Below are positions 35,503 to 45,369 of a stretch of DNA of 64,000 bases, in pieces. Every line of letters starts with the position of its first letter. Positions within the stretch are counted from its first letter, which is position 1. This stretch comes from Candidatus Nitrotoga sp. HW29. GTDB taxonomy: Bacteria > Pseudomonadota > Gammaproteobacteria > Burkholderiales > Gallionellaceae. The stretch covers positions 1 through 64,000 of the forward strand of contig NZ_CAKMAA020000072.1 of the NCBI RefSeq assembly GCF_924101635.2. The letters run 5' to 3'. The notes beneath the pieces are model-generated. The model worked only from the letters and a program-made list of their open reading frames with translations. It was not told where the DNA came from and ran no database searches. The position numbers and the translations under genes were made by a program.

Positions 35503-38286
35503 TTAATGCAGTTGTTCAAGTAATGTTTTGGCTTCCTCAATCATAGGGAAAGTATTCCCTGTGGCGATCAATTTCTCAAGTTCTTTACGCGCCTTAATTT
35601 TATCGCCTGATTTAAATAATCCTAGCGCTAGATGATATTGAATTTCCATATTTTTTGGCGCCAATGAGTTTGCTTTTTGTAGAAACGGCAGTCCGCGTGA
35701 TGCGTTACCTTGTTCCATCAGTATCCAACCTAGGGTGTCTAGTGTTTCGGGATTGTCCGGTAATAATTGATTGGCTTTTTCGGCATATTCTAGGGCACGC
35801 GGGTTTTTTTCCTGTTGATAAAGCCAAGCGATGTTGTTGAGTGCCGGAACGTATTTGGGCTCTTGGCGGAGGATGGTATTGTATTGTTCAATGGCTTCCT
35901 TATTTTTTTTGTTGGTAAGGTAAATCCCGGCAAAGTAGGTTCGAGTTGTAATATCGGTAGGGTGTTCTGTTAACCATTGAGTCAGGCGGGCGTTTGCTTC
36001 TTTGTCTTTCCCTGCGTGGCTGAGCGATGCATGCAACTTCACAATCAATGGTCCAGTTTTGCTAATAGTGAATGCCTGTTCGTGGGCCTTTACTGCAAGA
36101 TCATATTTTTTTTGCGCCATCAATATGTCACCTTCCAGCACGTAGCCTGTGGGTAGTTTTTCATTTTTTTTCTGAATTTGCCGGGCAATTGTGAGAGCTT
36201 GCTCATAATTTCCTTTGTCGGTCTCCAAAGAAGCTAGAGCCAATTGTGCTTCCAGATAATCTGGTTGCAATGAGAGCGCTTTTTTGAGGGCATCTGATGC
36301 TGCTGGTTTGTTTTGCATTGACATGTAAACGGCGGCTATCAGGAATTGGGCAGGTGCGGAATCTGGTTTTAGGGCGGCAAGCCTGTTATAAGTTTCCAAA
36401 GCGGCGGGCTTATCTTCGTTGGCGAGTTGCGCTTGTCCGAGTATATTTAGAACTTCTGGATCGGCGGAGTTGGAACCTTGAAGTTTCTGGGCGAGGGTGA
36501 GTACCTTCTGTTTTTCACCAGTGCGTAAATAATGAGCCGCCAGCAGCATGGCGGGTTGTAATGCATCCGGATTTTCTTTGCTGGCGTTCTCCAGCCAAGT
36601 GGTGGCTTCTTTGGTCTGCCCTTGAGAGATCGCAAGATTGGATAACGCGGTCATGATTTGAGCGTTTTTCTTGTCTTTCTCGAGGATAGTTTCAAGCCGC
36701 TTTTTGGCTACTTCTGGTTTTTTGTCCTGCAGATCAAGTTGCACAAGGCTTATCACAGCAGGTAAATTGGCGGGTTGAATGGAAAGCGTTTTTTCGAAGC
36801 TTGCGCGTGCGGCAGCGTTATCTTTTTTACCCAAGTAGGCAGCACCTTTGAGATTGTAAGCTAAGGGGTTGTCAGGTTGTTCTTTTTCAAGAGTTTTCGC
36901 TGTTGCAAGTGCTTTATCATACTGTTTAAGGCGAAGGTGAGTCATCACCAGTAAGATGCTTGCCTTGGGTGATTGGGTGTCCAATGTTGCTGCTGTTTCC
37001 ATTTCGGCCACCGCGCGGTCATTCTCGCCTAGCGCCAATTTGCTCAAGCCCAGAGCAGTATGAAGCTCTGCCGCTTTTGGAGCAAGCGCACTGGCTTTTG
37101 CAAAATATTCCGTCGCTTTTGTATAATCGCCAGTTTGCATATATGCTTCACCTGCGAGGGCAAGTAATTGCGCATCCTGTTGTGTGTCTTTAAGTGCCGG
37201 GGACAATACATCGATTGCGTATTGAGTACTGCGGCTTTTCAATAAACTGAACGCCAGTAATTTACGAGCGTACAAATTACCCGAATCTTTTTCCAGATAT
37301 TTTTTCAAGTGTTGTTCGGCTTGCGGTAGTGATCCAAGTGCGAGTTGCACGGCTCCTGCTAACAGAATGCTGGGCATATGTTCTGGTGCTACACTTAAAA
37401 CTTTCTGCAGGGCTTCCAATGCTGCAGTATTTTTTCCTTGGCGAAAATCAAGTAGTGCTTGTGCGTAGATAACGATTAGATTGTTCGGAGTTGTTTTACG
37501 GGCCGCGTCAATGTCTGTCTTGGCTGCATCGAATTTTCCTGTACCAATTTCCAGGAAGGCTTTGTTGATATGAGCCGAGTTGTTATCAGGCTGTAATTTT
37601 AAAACTTGGTCATAAGCGGCAAGAGCAAGCTCGATTTTTCCTTGGGCACGTAGAAGATCGCCTTTAAAGAGTAATACGTCCGTGTTTTGTGGATTTTGGG
37701 TTACAGCTTGCTCGGAGAAACTTGTTGCGGCATCAATGTTTTTCTCCGTAATTGAATGTCTGGCTAGCCCAATGAGTGCCTCCGGGAAACCAGGTTGATC
37801 CTTTAAAACGTGTTCAAACGATTCTTTTGCTTCCTGGTTTTTGCCTAAGGCTAGGTAGGCATTGCCGCGTGAAATTGATATCTCAGCAGATTCCTTTTCT
37901 CCTGGGGTCTGTTTTATGTCATCCAGAATTACCTGGAATTTCCCTTGCATAAGTAAGGTTTTGGCCAAGTCAGGGAATACCTTGGTGGGGGTCATGCCCA
38001 GACTCAATGCTTTACGGAGTTCTTTCTCGGCTGACGGGAAGTCTCCTGTTTTATTATAAATGGTGCCCAAAAGATAGCGGGCTTCGACATCATCCGGGTT
38101 CTTTTGTAATGCATTTTTCAATTGAATGATGGCTGCCTTGTTGTCGCCTTTCTGTTGATACTGCTTGGCTTCAGTAATCAGTGTCTCGGAAGTTTGCGTT
38201 TTGCCGCAGGCGGTAACACCACCTATGAACAGGATCGTTCCAAAAATGATAATGACTGTGGTCCTTTTCCTGTTTATGTTTGGCAT
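35503..38286 (-). CDS. prsT: PEP-CTERM system TPR-repeat lipoprotein PrsT
   Basis: This 927-residue lipoprotein carries about twenty tetratricopeptide repeats (for example AAIIQLKNALQKNPDDVEAR and AIEQYNTILRQEPKYVPALN). The signal IIIFGTILFIGGVTACGK ends in a lipobox cysteine. The length, the lipoprotein signal and the terminal block match TIGR02917, the PrsT of XrtA/PEP-CTERM loci, thought to act as a periplasmic scaffold for exopolysaccharide secretion. AAGGA precedes the ATG at 38286; an upstream in-frame extension is rejected. It is transcribed in the same direction as the dehydrogenase gene to its right. Confidence 0.93.
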   Translation of the reverse strand: MPNINRKRTTVIIIFGTILFIGGVTACGKTQTSETLITEAKQYQQKGDNKAAIIQLKNALQKNPDDVEARYLLGTIYNKTGDFPSAEKELRKALSLGMTPTKVFPDLAKTLLMQGKFQVILDDIKQTPGEKESAEISISRGNAYLALGKNQEAKESFEHVLKDQPGFPEALIGLARHSITEKNIDAATSFSEQAVTQNPQNTDVLLFKGDLLRAQGKIELALAAYDQVLKLQPDNNSAHINKAFLEIGTGKFDAAKTDIDAARKTTPNNLIVIYAQALLDFRQGKNTAALEALQKVLSVAPEHMPSILLAGAVQLALGSLPQAEQHLKKYLEKDSGNLYARKLLAFSLLKSRSTQYAIDVLSPALKDTQQDAQLLALAGEAYMQTGDYTKATEYFAKASALAPKAAELHTALGLSKLALGENDRAVAEMETAATLDTQSPKASILLVMTHLRLKQYDKALATAKTLEKEQPDNPLAYNLKGAAYLGKKDNAAARASFEKTLSIQPANLPAVISLVQLDLQDKKPEVAKKRLETILEKDKKNAQIMTALSNLAISQGQTKEATTWLENASKENPDALQPAMLLAAHYLRTGEKQKVLTLAQKLQGSNSADPEVLNILGQAQLANEDKPAALETYNRLAALKPDSAPAQFLIAAVYMSMQNKPAASDALKKALSLQPDYLEAQLALASLETDKGNYEQALTIARQIQKKNEKLPTGYVLEGDILMAQKKYDLAVKAHEQAFTISKTGPLIVKLHASLSHAGKDKEANARLTQWLTEHPTDITTRTYFAGIYLTNKKNKEAIEQYNTILRQEPKYVPALNNIAWLYQQEKNPRALEYAEKANQLLPDNPETLDTLGWILMEQGNASRGLPFLQKANSLAPKNMEIQYHLALGLFKSGDKIKARKELEKLIATGNTFPMIEEAKTLLEQLH

Positions 38287-38456
38287 AACTTTTTTCCTTT
38301 TTATCTCATGTTGGCTTAAATTGATAAGAAAACAGCGCGATATATAATGTGCTAGTAATGTGTACAAATTCTTCCAAGTCTTAAATTTTATTGGTTTTAC
38401 ATAAACTGTCTACAGCGAGTAATTAATTTTACAATCTTCCTTCTTGGAAGAAAAAA

Positions 38457-38494
38457 ATCCGTTCGTCCTAAGCTTGCTTAGAGGATGAGCGGAT
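38457..38494. repeat. REP-like hairpin repeat, copy 2
   Basis: ATCCGTTCGTCCTAAGC and GCTTAGAGGATGAGCGGAT form a nearly perfect hairpin. It is the best-preserved of four related copies in the window. It sits between the dehydrogenase 3' end and the prsT promoter region and could act as a transcription or RNA-processing signal between them. Confidence 0.75.
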
Positions 38495-38571
38495 TTCTAG
38501 TAGATTATTATTGTATATTTTGCACTTATCGAAGTATTACTACTACGAATCATATAGAGATTAATTACTTT

Positions 38572-39852
38572 TTAGAGTCTCCAGACATTAATGCCGGCCG
38601 TACGTAACGCGGTCTGATCAAAATGAGATTTTACATCTATAAAACAACCATTTGGAACAATTTTTGTTTGCAAGTCGGTGAGAGGTCTGGCAAGAAATTC
38701 ACGGTGTGAAACTGCGGCAATAAGTGCATCTGCGCGTGGCAGGTTTTCCCAAGTTTTAAGCTCTAAGCCATATTCATGAAGAGCGTCTGTGGCGGTAGCT
38801 ACAGGATCGTGGATATGTACTTCTACACCGTAGGAACAAAGTTCGTGGATGATGTCTATGACCTTTGAATTTCTCAGATCGGGGCAGTTTTCCTTGAATG
38901 TCAATCCAAGTATGTTTACCTTTGAGCCTTTTACGTTGAGGCCAGCCCGAATCATCTCCTTCACAGTTTTTTCTGCAATAAATTTTGCCATTCCATCATT
39001 TATTCGGCGTCCGGCCAGTATCACTTGTGGATGATAGCCAATCATATCTGCTTTGTGGGTAAGATAGTAAGGATCCACACCAATGCAATGTCCGCCGACT
39101 AGTCCAGGACGGAAGGGAAGAAAATTCCATTTAGTGCCGGCGGCCTGTAGTACCTGTAGTGTGTCAATTTCAAGTTTATCAAAAATGATAGCTAATTCAT
39201 TAATTAATGCAATATTCAGGTCACGTTGGGTATTTTCGATTACTTTTGCTGCTTCTGCGACTTTGATACTGGATGCTCTGTGTACACCGGCACTAATGAT
39301 GGTTTCGTAAAGTTTTGCTACTTTTTCCAAAGTATTTGTATCATCGCCTGATACTATTTTTACAATGGAAGTGAGGGTACGCTCTTTATCGCCGGGATTA
39401 ATTCTTTCTGGAGAATATCCAATGTGGAAATCTTTTTTCCATACCAAACCAGAGTTTTTCTCCAGAACTGGGATACATACTTCCTCAGTAGCTCCAGGGT
39501 AAACTGTGGATTCATAGATAATGATTGCGCCGCGCTTCATATTCTTTCCAACTGTTTCGCTGGCGCCAACAAGAGGGGAAAAATCGGGTTGATGGGCACT
39601 GTCTACGGGCGTTGGAACTGCGATTACAATATAGTCGGCAAGAGATAATTCGGCTGGGTCGGAACTGACAGTAAGATGTATTGCCGTCTGCAAGTCCTCT
39701 GTTGATAATTCCCCGGTTGGATCGACATGCCGTTTGTAACTCTCAATTTTGGTGGTGGAGAGATCAAATCCGATAGTTCGCTGTTTTTTCCCAAACTCTA
39801 CAGCCAGAGGCAAACCCACATAGCCAAGCCCGACTACGGCAACAATGTCCAT
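38572..39852 (-). CDS. UDP-N-acetyl-D-galactosamine/glucosamine dehydrogenase (WbpO/TviB-like)
   Basis: This nucleotide-sugar dehydrogenase of 426 residues oxidises the C6 hydroxyl of a UDP-HexNAc to a uronic acid. The NAD motif VGLGYVGLP is at 7-15. The catalytic Cys256 lies in GGHCIGVDPYYLTHKA. ILGLTFKENCPDLRNSKV marks the UDP-binding domain. It is nearest to the Vi antigen enzyme TviB and to WbpO, so UDP-GalNAc or UDP-GlcNAc is the likely substrate. It stands divergent from the TIGR03013 sugar transferase, within the PEP-CTERM exopolysaccharide area. The epimerase at 5.7 kb could supply its substrate. Confidence 0.88.
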   Translation of the reverse strand: MDIVAVVGLGYVGLPLAVEFGKKQRTIGFDLSTTKIESYKRHVDPTGELSTEDLQTAIHLTVSSDPAELSLADYIVIAVPTPVDSAHQPDFSPLVGASETVGKNMKRGAIIIYESTVYPGATEEVCIPVLEKNSGLVWKKDFHIGYSPERINPGDKERTLTSIVKIVSGDDTNTLEKVAKLYETIISAGVHRASSIKVAEAAKVIENTQRDLNIALINELAIIFDKLEIDTLQVLQAAGTKWNFLPFRPGLVGGHCIGVDPYYLTHKADMIGYHPQVILAGRRINDGMAKFIAEKTVKEMIRAGLNVKGSKVNILGLTFKENCPDLRNSKVIDIIHELCSYGVEVHIHDPVATATDALHEYGLELKTWENLPRADALIAAVSHREFLARPLTDLQTKIVPNGCFIDVKSHFDQTALRTAGINVWRL

Positions 39853-40024
39853 ATTAAACTCACTTTGCTATTATCATAATTTTTTGAATCTAGCAGATAT
39901 GCTGCAAAGCTTCAATCTTATTCTCAACAATTATCGGTTTATTAACATCTCTAATGTTCTTGCTGTAAAAGTCGATATGATGTGAGTATGGCTTAAAATA
40001 TTAGCAAATTTTTGGAGTAAATTA

Positions 40025-41425
40025 ATGCTGTTTAGAATTTCCAATCACTATGTCTCCAAGATAGTGTCCGTTTTGCTTTTTGTTGAAACTCTTGTTTTTA
40101 TGACCTCAGTTTATCTTGGGGCGACTATTCGTTTTTTTGATAGCAATTTTCCACATTTCGTCAAGATGGAGAATTTTTTTCTGACGGCATGTGCTTTTGC
40201 ATTAGTGATGGTTTTTAGCATGAGTGCATTTGGCATGTATAAGCATAATTACAGAGAGGATATGAGGAATACCTTTCTCCGGCTTATGCCTTCTTTTGCC
40301 TTAGGGTTCGGCATCATAACTTTGGCATTTTATATCGTGCCAGATATTTATATTGGCCGCGGTATTTTAGGTATCGTAATTGTTATCGCTGTTGTTTTGG
40401 TTTTATTGGTGAGGACTGTTTTTTATCAATTGTTCAAATTGAAGTATTTGGAGTCACGAATTATTTTTATAGGATGCGGTACGCTAGCGAAGGAATGCAG
40501 TGATTTGGCCATGCATAATATTAGCTATCATAAATATAATATCGTTGGCTTTGTGCAGTTGCCAGGCGAAGCAAGCTGTATGCTACCGTCTACAATTCTA
40601 CCGGCTGGCAATTCATTAATAAGTTTAACTAGTCAGTATGATGCGAACGAGGTGATTGTCGCGGTAAATAATCGGCGAGGTGAAAGTTTCCCCATTCAGG
40701 AGTTATTAGTATGTAAATTAAATGGAATTAAAGTGACGGATGCAGCGTCTTTTTTTGAGCGTGAAGCGTGTCAGATCAGAGTAGATTCTCTACAACCAAG
40801 TTGGTTGGTTTTCGGTGGCGGGTTTGATCAGAGTTTTCTGCGATCTTTTATTAAAAGAATTTTCGATTTATTCGCCAGCACTATTATTTTGATTGCTTCG
40901 TTTCCGGTCATGTTGGTTACGGCGCTATGTATCTATTTCGAAGATCGAACTCCTATTTTTTATCAACAAGAACGAGTTGGCATGGATGGGCATACTTTTA
41001 TGGTGCTGAAGTTTCGTAGTATGCGAAATGATGCCGAGAAAGGGATGAAGCCTCAATGGGCGGCTGCAAATGACACACGTACGACAAAAGTAGGGCGGAT
41101 TATTCGCAAACTGAGAATCGACGAGCTTCCACAAATTCTAAACGTTTTTAAAGGGGAAATGAGTTTCGTTGGGCCACGCCCGGAAAGACCTTTTTTCGTA
41201 AAGCAGCTTTGCGAAGAAGTCCCTTATTATAACGTGAGGCATAGTATAAAACCGGGCATAACCGGTTTAGCTCAAGTACGTTACCAGTATGGAGCTTCAG
41301 TTGAGGACTCTATTCAGAAACTTCAATATGATTTGTACTATGTGAAAAACAATAGCTTGTTTCTGGATGTACTCATATTGATCGATACTTTCCAGGTCGT
41401 TATATTGGGTAAGGGTAGCAGATAA
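40025..41425 (+). CDS. XrtA/PEP-CTERM system undecaprenyl-phosphate sugar transferase (TIGR03013 type)
   Basis: This 466-residue membrane enzyme starts exopolysaccharide repeat units by moving sugar-1-phosphate to undecaprenyl phosphate. Four N-terminal membrane helices (to ~135) are followed by a CoA-binding-like domain and the C-terminal bacterial sugar transferase domain from ~270: [40 protein letters not shown] and [20 protein letters not shown]. It is followed after 18 bases by prsK, the arrangement of XrtA loci. TTTGGAG lies upstream of the ATG. Confidence 0.92.
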   Translation: MLFRISNHYVSKIVSVLLFVETLVFMTSVYLGATIRFFDSNFPHFVKMENFFLTACAFALVMVFSMSAFGMYKHNYREDMRNTFLRLMPSFALGFGIITLAFYIVPDIYIGRGILGIVIVIAVVLVLLVRTVFYQLFKLKYLESRIIFIGCGTLAKECSDLAMHNISYHKYNIVGFVQLPGEASCMLPSTILPAGNSLISLTSQYDANEVIVAVNNRRGESFPIQELLVCKLNGIKVTDAASFFEREACQIRVDSLQPSWLVFGGGFDQSFLRSFIKRIFDLFASTIILIASFPVMLVTALCIYFEDRTPIFYQQERVGMDGHTFMVLKFRSMRNDAEKGMKPQWAAANDTRTTKVGRIIRKLRIDELPQILNVFKGEMSFVGPRPERPFFVKQLCEEVPYYNVRHSIKPGITGLAQVRYQYGASVEDSIQKLQYDLYYVKNNSLFLDVLILIDTFQVVILGKGSR

Positions 41426-41443
41426 CCCAATGGAACAACCTTA

Positions 41444-43528
41444 ATGTTGACAGGTATCGCTGTATATAGCTATGGCATAGCTGCTATAGCTTTTTTTATA
41501 CTAGCCCTTCTATTGTTGACCAGTTGGCGTGCCCGTATCTTCGGGACAGCGCTGACCGTTGCGTGTGTGCTGACCACATGTTGGGCAGCATCGATTGCTT
41601 ACCAAGCAGCTAGAGGAATTTCCTTGCCGTTACTAACGGATATTCTGGAAACGCTACGAAATGCAGGATGGTTTATTTTTCTGTTAATGCTATTGGGGCC
41701 TTTCCAACAAACAAATTCTGTACCTCCTTTTAAATTTAAATTAAAACTCTATGTGGTTGGTATCGCAGCATTTTATTGTTTATTCTTACTTGTAAATATT
41801 TATACCTACTGGAAGCTTGAATCTCCTCAAGGCGAAATAGGTTTTATGACGGACATCGTTGGCCGTGTGGTAATTGCGGTTATGGGCATGCTCTTGGTAG
41901 AACAGCTTTACCGCAATACGCCCGCCAAAGGACGGTGGGGAATAAAGTTTGCTTGTTTTGGAATCGGGGGGATGTTTGCCTATGATTTTTATTTATATAG
42001 CGATGCTATGTTGTTCAGGCAAATTAATATGGAAATTTGGACTGCCAGAGGCGCAGTCAATGCCCTGATTGTTCCTTTAATTGCCGTGTCGGCAGCACGT
42101 AACCCTAAGTGGTCATTGGGTATTTCAGTATCGCGCCGTATGTTATTTCATTCTGCAACACTGCTAGGCACGGCGCTATATTTATTGGCTATGTCAGCCG
42201 CTGGCTATTACCTGCGTTTTTTCGGGGGGAGCTGGGGAGCTGTCATGCAAGTGACTTTTTTGTTCGGTGCTGTGGCTTTGCTCGTTGGTATATTATTCTC
42301 GGGAGTTTTTCGCTCATGGCTTAAGGTGTTCATCAGTAAGCATTTTTATAATTATAATTACGATTATCGTGAGGAATGGCTAGGCTTTACACGTACACTT
42401 TCCGAGCACGGTCATGGGCTTGGCGAACGTACCATTCAAGCGATAGCCGCACTCGTGGAAAGTCCAGGGGGCGTATTGTTCATTAGCCGGGAATCAGGCA
42501 ATTGCGAACCTGTGGCGCATTGGAATATAAGTTTGCCCAATGAGTCCGAATCTGCAAGTAGCTCGTTTTGTCAGTTTCTGGAAAACAAGCAGTGGGTGAT
42601 AGATCTGCAGGAATATGAAGAAAACCCTGAAAAGTACGGCGCAATTTTTATTCCTCAATGGTTACGAGATATCCCTAAAGGTTGGCTAATAGTTCCGTTA
42701 ATACTGCTGGGGAAACTGTTTGGTTTTATGATATTAACGCAGCCCAGAAGTAAAATTAAGTTAAATTGGGAAGTGATTGACCTGCTCAAAATTGCGGGTA
42801 GTCAAGCTGCGAGTTATCTTGCCCAACAGGAATCGACTGACGCTCTCATAATTGCACGTCAATTTGAGTCGTTCAATCGCATGTCTACTTTTATCGTGCA
42901 TGATTTGAAAAATTTGGTTTCTCAGTTATCACTATTACTTTCCAATGCCGAAAAGCATAGGAATAATCCTGAATTTCAGAAGGATATGCTTGATACGCTA
43001 GACTTTTCTGTTCAAAAAATGAAACTGCTTTTACATAAACTGAGCAGAGATTCTTCCATTGAGCATTCTGCCCCGCTTTTTATTGACAAATTATTACGGC
43101 AGACATTGGCATTGAAATCTGTCTTTGAGCCTAAGCCCGAGCTTGAGATACTAGACCATGACCTGATGGTGGCAGCTAATTGGGATCGTCTTGAGAGAGT
43201 GATTGGTCACATTATTCAGAATGCTGTTGAAGCCACACCCAGGGATGGAAAAGTAACAATCCGTATTTTGAAGCAGGAGACTTTTGTGGTCATTGAAATC
43301 AAAGATACCGGTCAAGGTATGAGTGAGGAATTCATTCGTGAGCGGCTATTCAAACCCTTTGAGTCTACGAAATCGGCAGGTATGGGAATTGGTATGTTTG
43401 AAAGTCGTGAATATATCCACGAACTGGGTGGTCAAATTGAAGTCTCCAGTTGTCAAGCTGTCGGTACAACTTTCCGGGTGATTTTGCCATTTCATCGGCA
43501 TGTTGATTATGTCAAGGACGCCGCGTAA
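41444..43528 (+). CDS. prsK: XrtA/PEP-CTERM system histidine kinase PrsK
   Basis: This 694-residue membrane kinase has about eight to nine N-terminal helices (to ~290) and a GAF-like domain at ~310-460. The atypical phospho-acceptor block STFIVHDLKNLVSQLSLLL is followed by an ATPase domain with HIIQNAVEATPRDG and SAGMGIGMFESREYI. The layout matches TIGR02916 PrsK, which pairs with PrsR to control PEP-CTERM genes through RpoN. prsR starts 16 bases downstream. The signal sensed is unknown. Confidence 0.93.
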   Translation: MLTGIAVYSYGIAAIAFFILALLLLTSWRARIFGTALTVACVLTTCWAASIAYQAARGISLPLLTDILETLRNAGWFIFLLMLLGPFQQTNSVPPFKFKLKLYVVGIAAFYCLFLLVNIYTYWKLESPQGEIGFMTDIVGRVVIAVMGMLLVEQLYRNTPAKGRWGIKFACFGIGGMFAYDFYLYSDAMLFRQINMEIWTARGAVNALIVPLIAVSAARNPKWSLGISVSRRMLFHSATLLGTALYLLAMSAAGYYLRFFGGSWGAVMQVTFLFGAVALLVGILFSGVFRSWLKVFISKHFYNYNYDYREEWLGFTRTLSEHGHGLGERTIQAIAALVESPGGVLFISRESGNCEPVAHWNISLPNESESASSSFCQFLENKQWVIDLQEYEENPEKYGAIFIPQWLRDIPKGWLIVPLILLGKLFGFMILTQPRSKIKLNWEVIDLLKIAGSQAASYLAQQESTDALIIARQFESFNRMSTFIVHDLKNLVSQLSLLLSNAEKHRNNPEFQKDMLDTLDFSVQKMKLLLHKLSRDSSIEHSAPLFIDKLLRQTLALKSVFEPKPELEILDHDLMVAANWDRLERVIGHIIQNAVEATPRDGKVTIRILKQETFVVIEIKDTGQGMSEEFIRERLFKPFESTKSAGMGIGMFESREYIHELGGQIEVSSCQAVGTTFRVILPFHRHVDYVKDAA

Positions 43529-43544
43529 CGGCAGGAAGAATGTC

Positions 43545-44906
43545 ATGAGTCAAGATAAAAAAAAGCTACTGGTTATTGAAGATGATCTTGGGCTGCAAAA
43601 ACAATTGCGTTGGAATTTTGATGCTTACGAAGTACTGTTGGCGGGAGACCGTGAAAGCGCGCTGGCACAGATTAGACGGCATGAACCTGCGGTTGTCACC
43701 ATGGACCTTGGACTACCTCCCGATCCCGATGGTGCGTCGGAAGGATTGGCAACATTACAACAGATTCTTGCACTTGCCCCTGACACCAAATTGATTGTAC
43801 TTTCAGGGAATCAGGATCATGTCAATGCGGTGAAAGCGATTGGTATGGGTGCGTACGATTTTCATCAAAAACCGTTCGACCCAGAGATACTTGGGTTAGT
43901 GATTGAACGTGCTTTTTATCTCTACGCTCTGCAGCAGGAGAATCGCCGAATTTTGCAGATTCAGGCAGATTCTCCCTTGTCTAGTATTATCAGCCGTGAT
44001 CCCGGTATGTTAAAAGTGTGCCGTAGTATTGAGAAAGTGGCACCATCCTCGGCCTCGGTAATGTTACTGGGTGATAGCGGAACGGGTAAAGAGCTGTTGG
44101 CGAAAGCGCTGCACCAGATGAGCCCACGTCAGGAGAAGCGCTTCATGGCAATCAACTGTGCTGCAATCCCGGAAAACCTTCTGGAAAGCGAGTTGTTTGG
44201 ATATGAGAAAGGCGCGTTTACTGGAGCCGCCAAGCAGACATTAGGCAAAATTGAACTTGCCGATGGAGGTACTTTTTTTCTTGATGAAGTAGGGGATATG
44301 CCCATGCTTCTACAAGCGAAACTTCTGCGATTTTTACAAGAAAGGGTGATCGAAAGAATAGGAGGGCGCCAGGAAATTTCTGTTGATGTTCGGATTATCT
44401 GCGCAACCCATCGTAATCTAAAGGAACTGAGTGTCGCAGGGCGCTTCCGTGAAGATCTTTATTACCGTTTAAGCGAGATTGCGGTCATCATCCCGCCACT
44501 GCGGGAACGTGTGGGGGACGCTGCATTATTGGCGCATCACTTTAAAAACAAATTCAGCGTTAATGAGGGGCGTTCTTCACTAAACTTCAGTCAGGAAGCT
44601 CTGGCTATGATAGAAGGGTATTCTTGGCCAGGAAATGTGCGCGAAATGGAAAACTGCATCAAGCGTGCTGTCATCATGGCTGAAGGTTCTCAAATCAGCG
44701 CTGAAGATATTGGTCTGTTAACTTCATCTAAAATGATAGAGTCCATTAATTTGCGCCAGGTACGTGATGACGCTGAGTACAATGCCGTAGTTAAAGCACT
44801 GGCGAGAGTAAATGGTAATATTGCCAAGGCGGCTGACTTGCTCGGTATTAGTCGTCCAACACTCTACGATTTAATAAGCCGTCATGGTATTGTAAGCAAG
44901 GCATAA
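43545..44906 (+). CDS. prsR: PEP-CTERM-box response regulator PrsR
   Basis: This 453-residue NtrC-type activator of sigma-54 promoters has three domains. The receiver carries the phospho-acceptor Asp in VVTMDLGLPPDPDG. The AAA+ domain has Walker A GDSGTGKELLAK, the sigma-54 contact loop YEKGAFTGA and the arginine-finger region. The C-terminal Fis-type helix-turn-helix is NIAKAADLLGISRPTLYDLI. AGGAAG lies before the ATG at 43545. It follows prsK. The two sigma-54 promoters with shared upstream boxes in this window (22.2 and 32.9 kb) are natural targets. Confidence 0.94.
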   Translation: MSQDKKKLLVIEDDLGLQKQLRWNFDAYEVLLAGDRESALAQIRRHEPAVVTMDLGLPPDPDGASEGLATLQQILALAPDTKLIVLSGNQDHVNAVKAIGMGAYDFHQKPFDPEILGLVIERAFYLYALQQENRRILQIQADSPLSSIISRDPGMLKVCRSIEKVAPSSASVMLLGDSGTGKELLAKALHQMSPRQEKRFMAINCAAIPENLLESELFGYEKGAFTGAAKQTLGKIELADGGTFFLDEVGDMPMLLQAKLLRFLQERVIERIGGRQEISVDVRIICATHRNLKELSVAGRFREDLYYRLSEIAVIIPPLRERVGDAALLAHHFKNKFSVNEGRSSLNFSQEALAMIEGYSWPGNVREMENCIKRAVIMAEGSQISAEDIGLLTSSKMIESINLRQVRDDAEYNAVVKALARVNGNIAKAADLLGISRPTLYDLISRHGIVSKA

Positions 44907-44934
44907 GAAAAGTTGCGGATATAGCTGAACATTT

Positions 44935-45047
44935 AATCTCTGTGGGTTCAATTCCCCGCTCCTTGGAGTGAAGGCTGGTTGAAAACCAGTGTGGATTGAA
45001 AAGTGTAGTTAATACTCCGCAGCTTGCTGTGGGGTGCTTTAGTTGAC
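44935..45047. repeat. Dispersed structured repeat, copy A
   Basis: This ~110 bp element is alignable along its whole length with 54207-54315. It starts AATCTCTGTGGGTTCAATTC, includes the hairpin CTGGTTGAAAACCAG and ends in a GC-rich hairpin around CCGCAGCTTGCTGTGG. It lies just after prsR and may serve as its terminator. The GGGTTCAATTCC box looks like a tRNA T-arm, but no tRNA can be folded. Confidence 0.7.
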
Positions 45048-45369
45048 CATTGATTGATCAGGTAAGATTTATTTTGTATTAGAAGCCAGTTTTAGTCTGC
45101 TCCATCTCCCCGCTATATGGAATATGAAATTGACGCTTAGGTATAGTTTATAAAAATTAGACCTCCGGTTGATTGATTTTTTATTTGCAAATAAAAAATC
45201 AATCAACCGATATTAAAACATGGGCGTTCTTCCATAAGTCTGGTGAATGGAGTTTGATGTTGACCAGCGATATATTTGGAGCGGTAATGAAAATTGAGCA
45301 ATTATTAAAAGTCGCCGGCATTTTTTCTTCGGCCAGTACCTCACTACTACCCCGAAAACGGGTACGTTA
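45048..45369. other. Leader region of the arn operon
   Basis: About 320 bases between copy A of the repeat and arnT. It holds the perfect palindrome at 45166-45209 and must contain the operon promoter. A 65-codon frame (45173-45370) starts inside the palindrome and ends at the arnT start; I see no support for it as a gene. Confidence 0.4.
45166..45209. repeat. Perfect 44 bp palindrome
   Basis: Twenty-one bases (CGGTTGATTGATTTTTTATTT plus its exact complement) flank a central GC, so both strands read the same. It could be an operator, a bidirectional terminator (the T-run in each arm argues for AT-rich folding) or a recombination product. It lies 160 bp upstream of arnT. Confidence 0.85.

Noticed and set aside
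44940-44960. Possible tRNA 3' half (T-arm-like GGGTTCAATTCC)
   Set aside because: No anticodon arm or acceptor stem can be built around it, and the same box recurs in the repeat at 54207.
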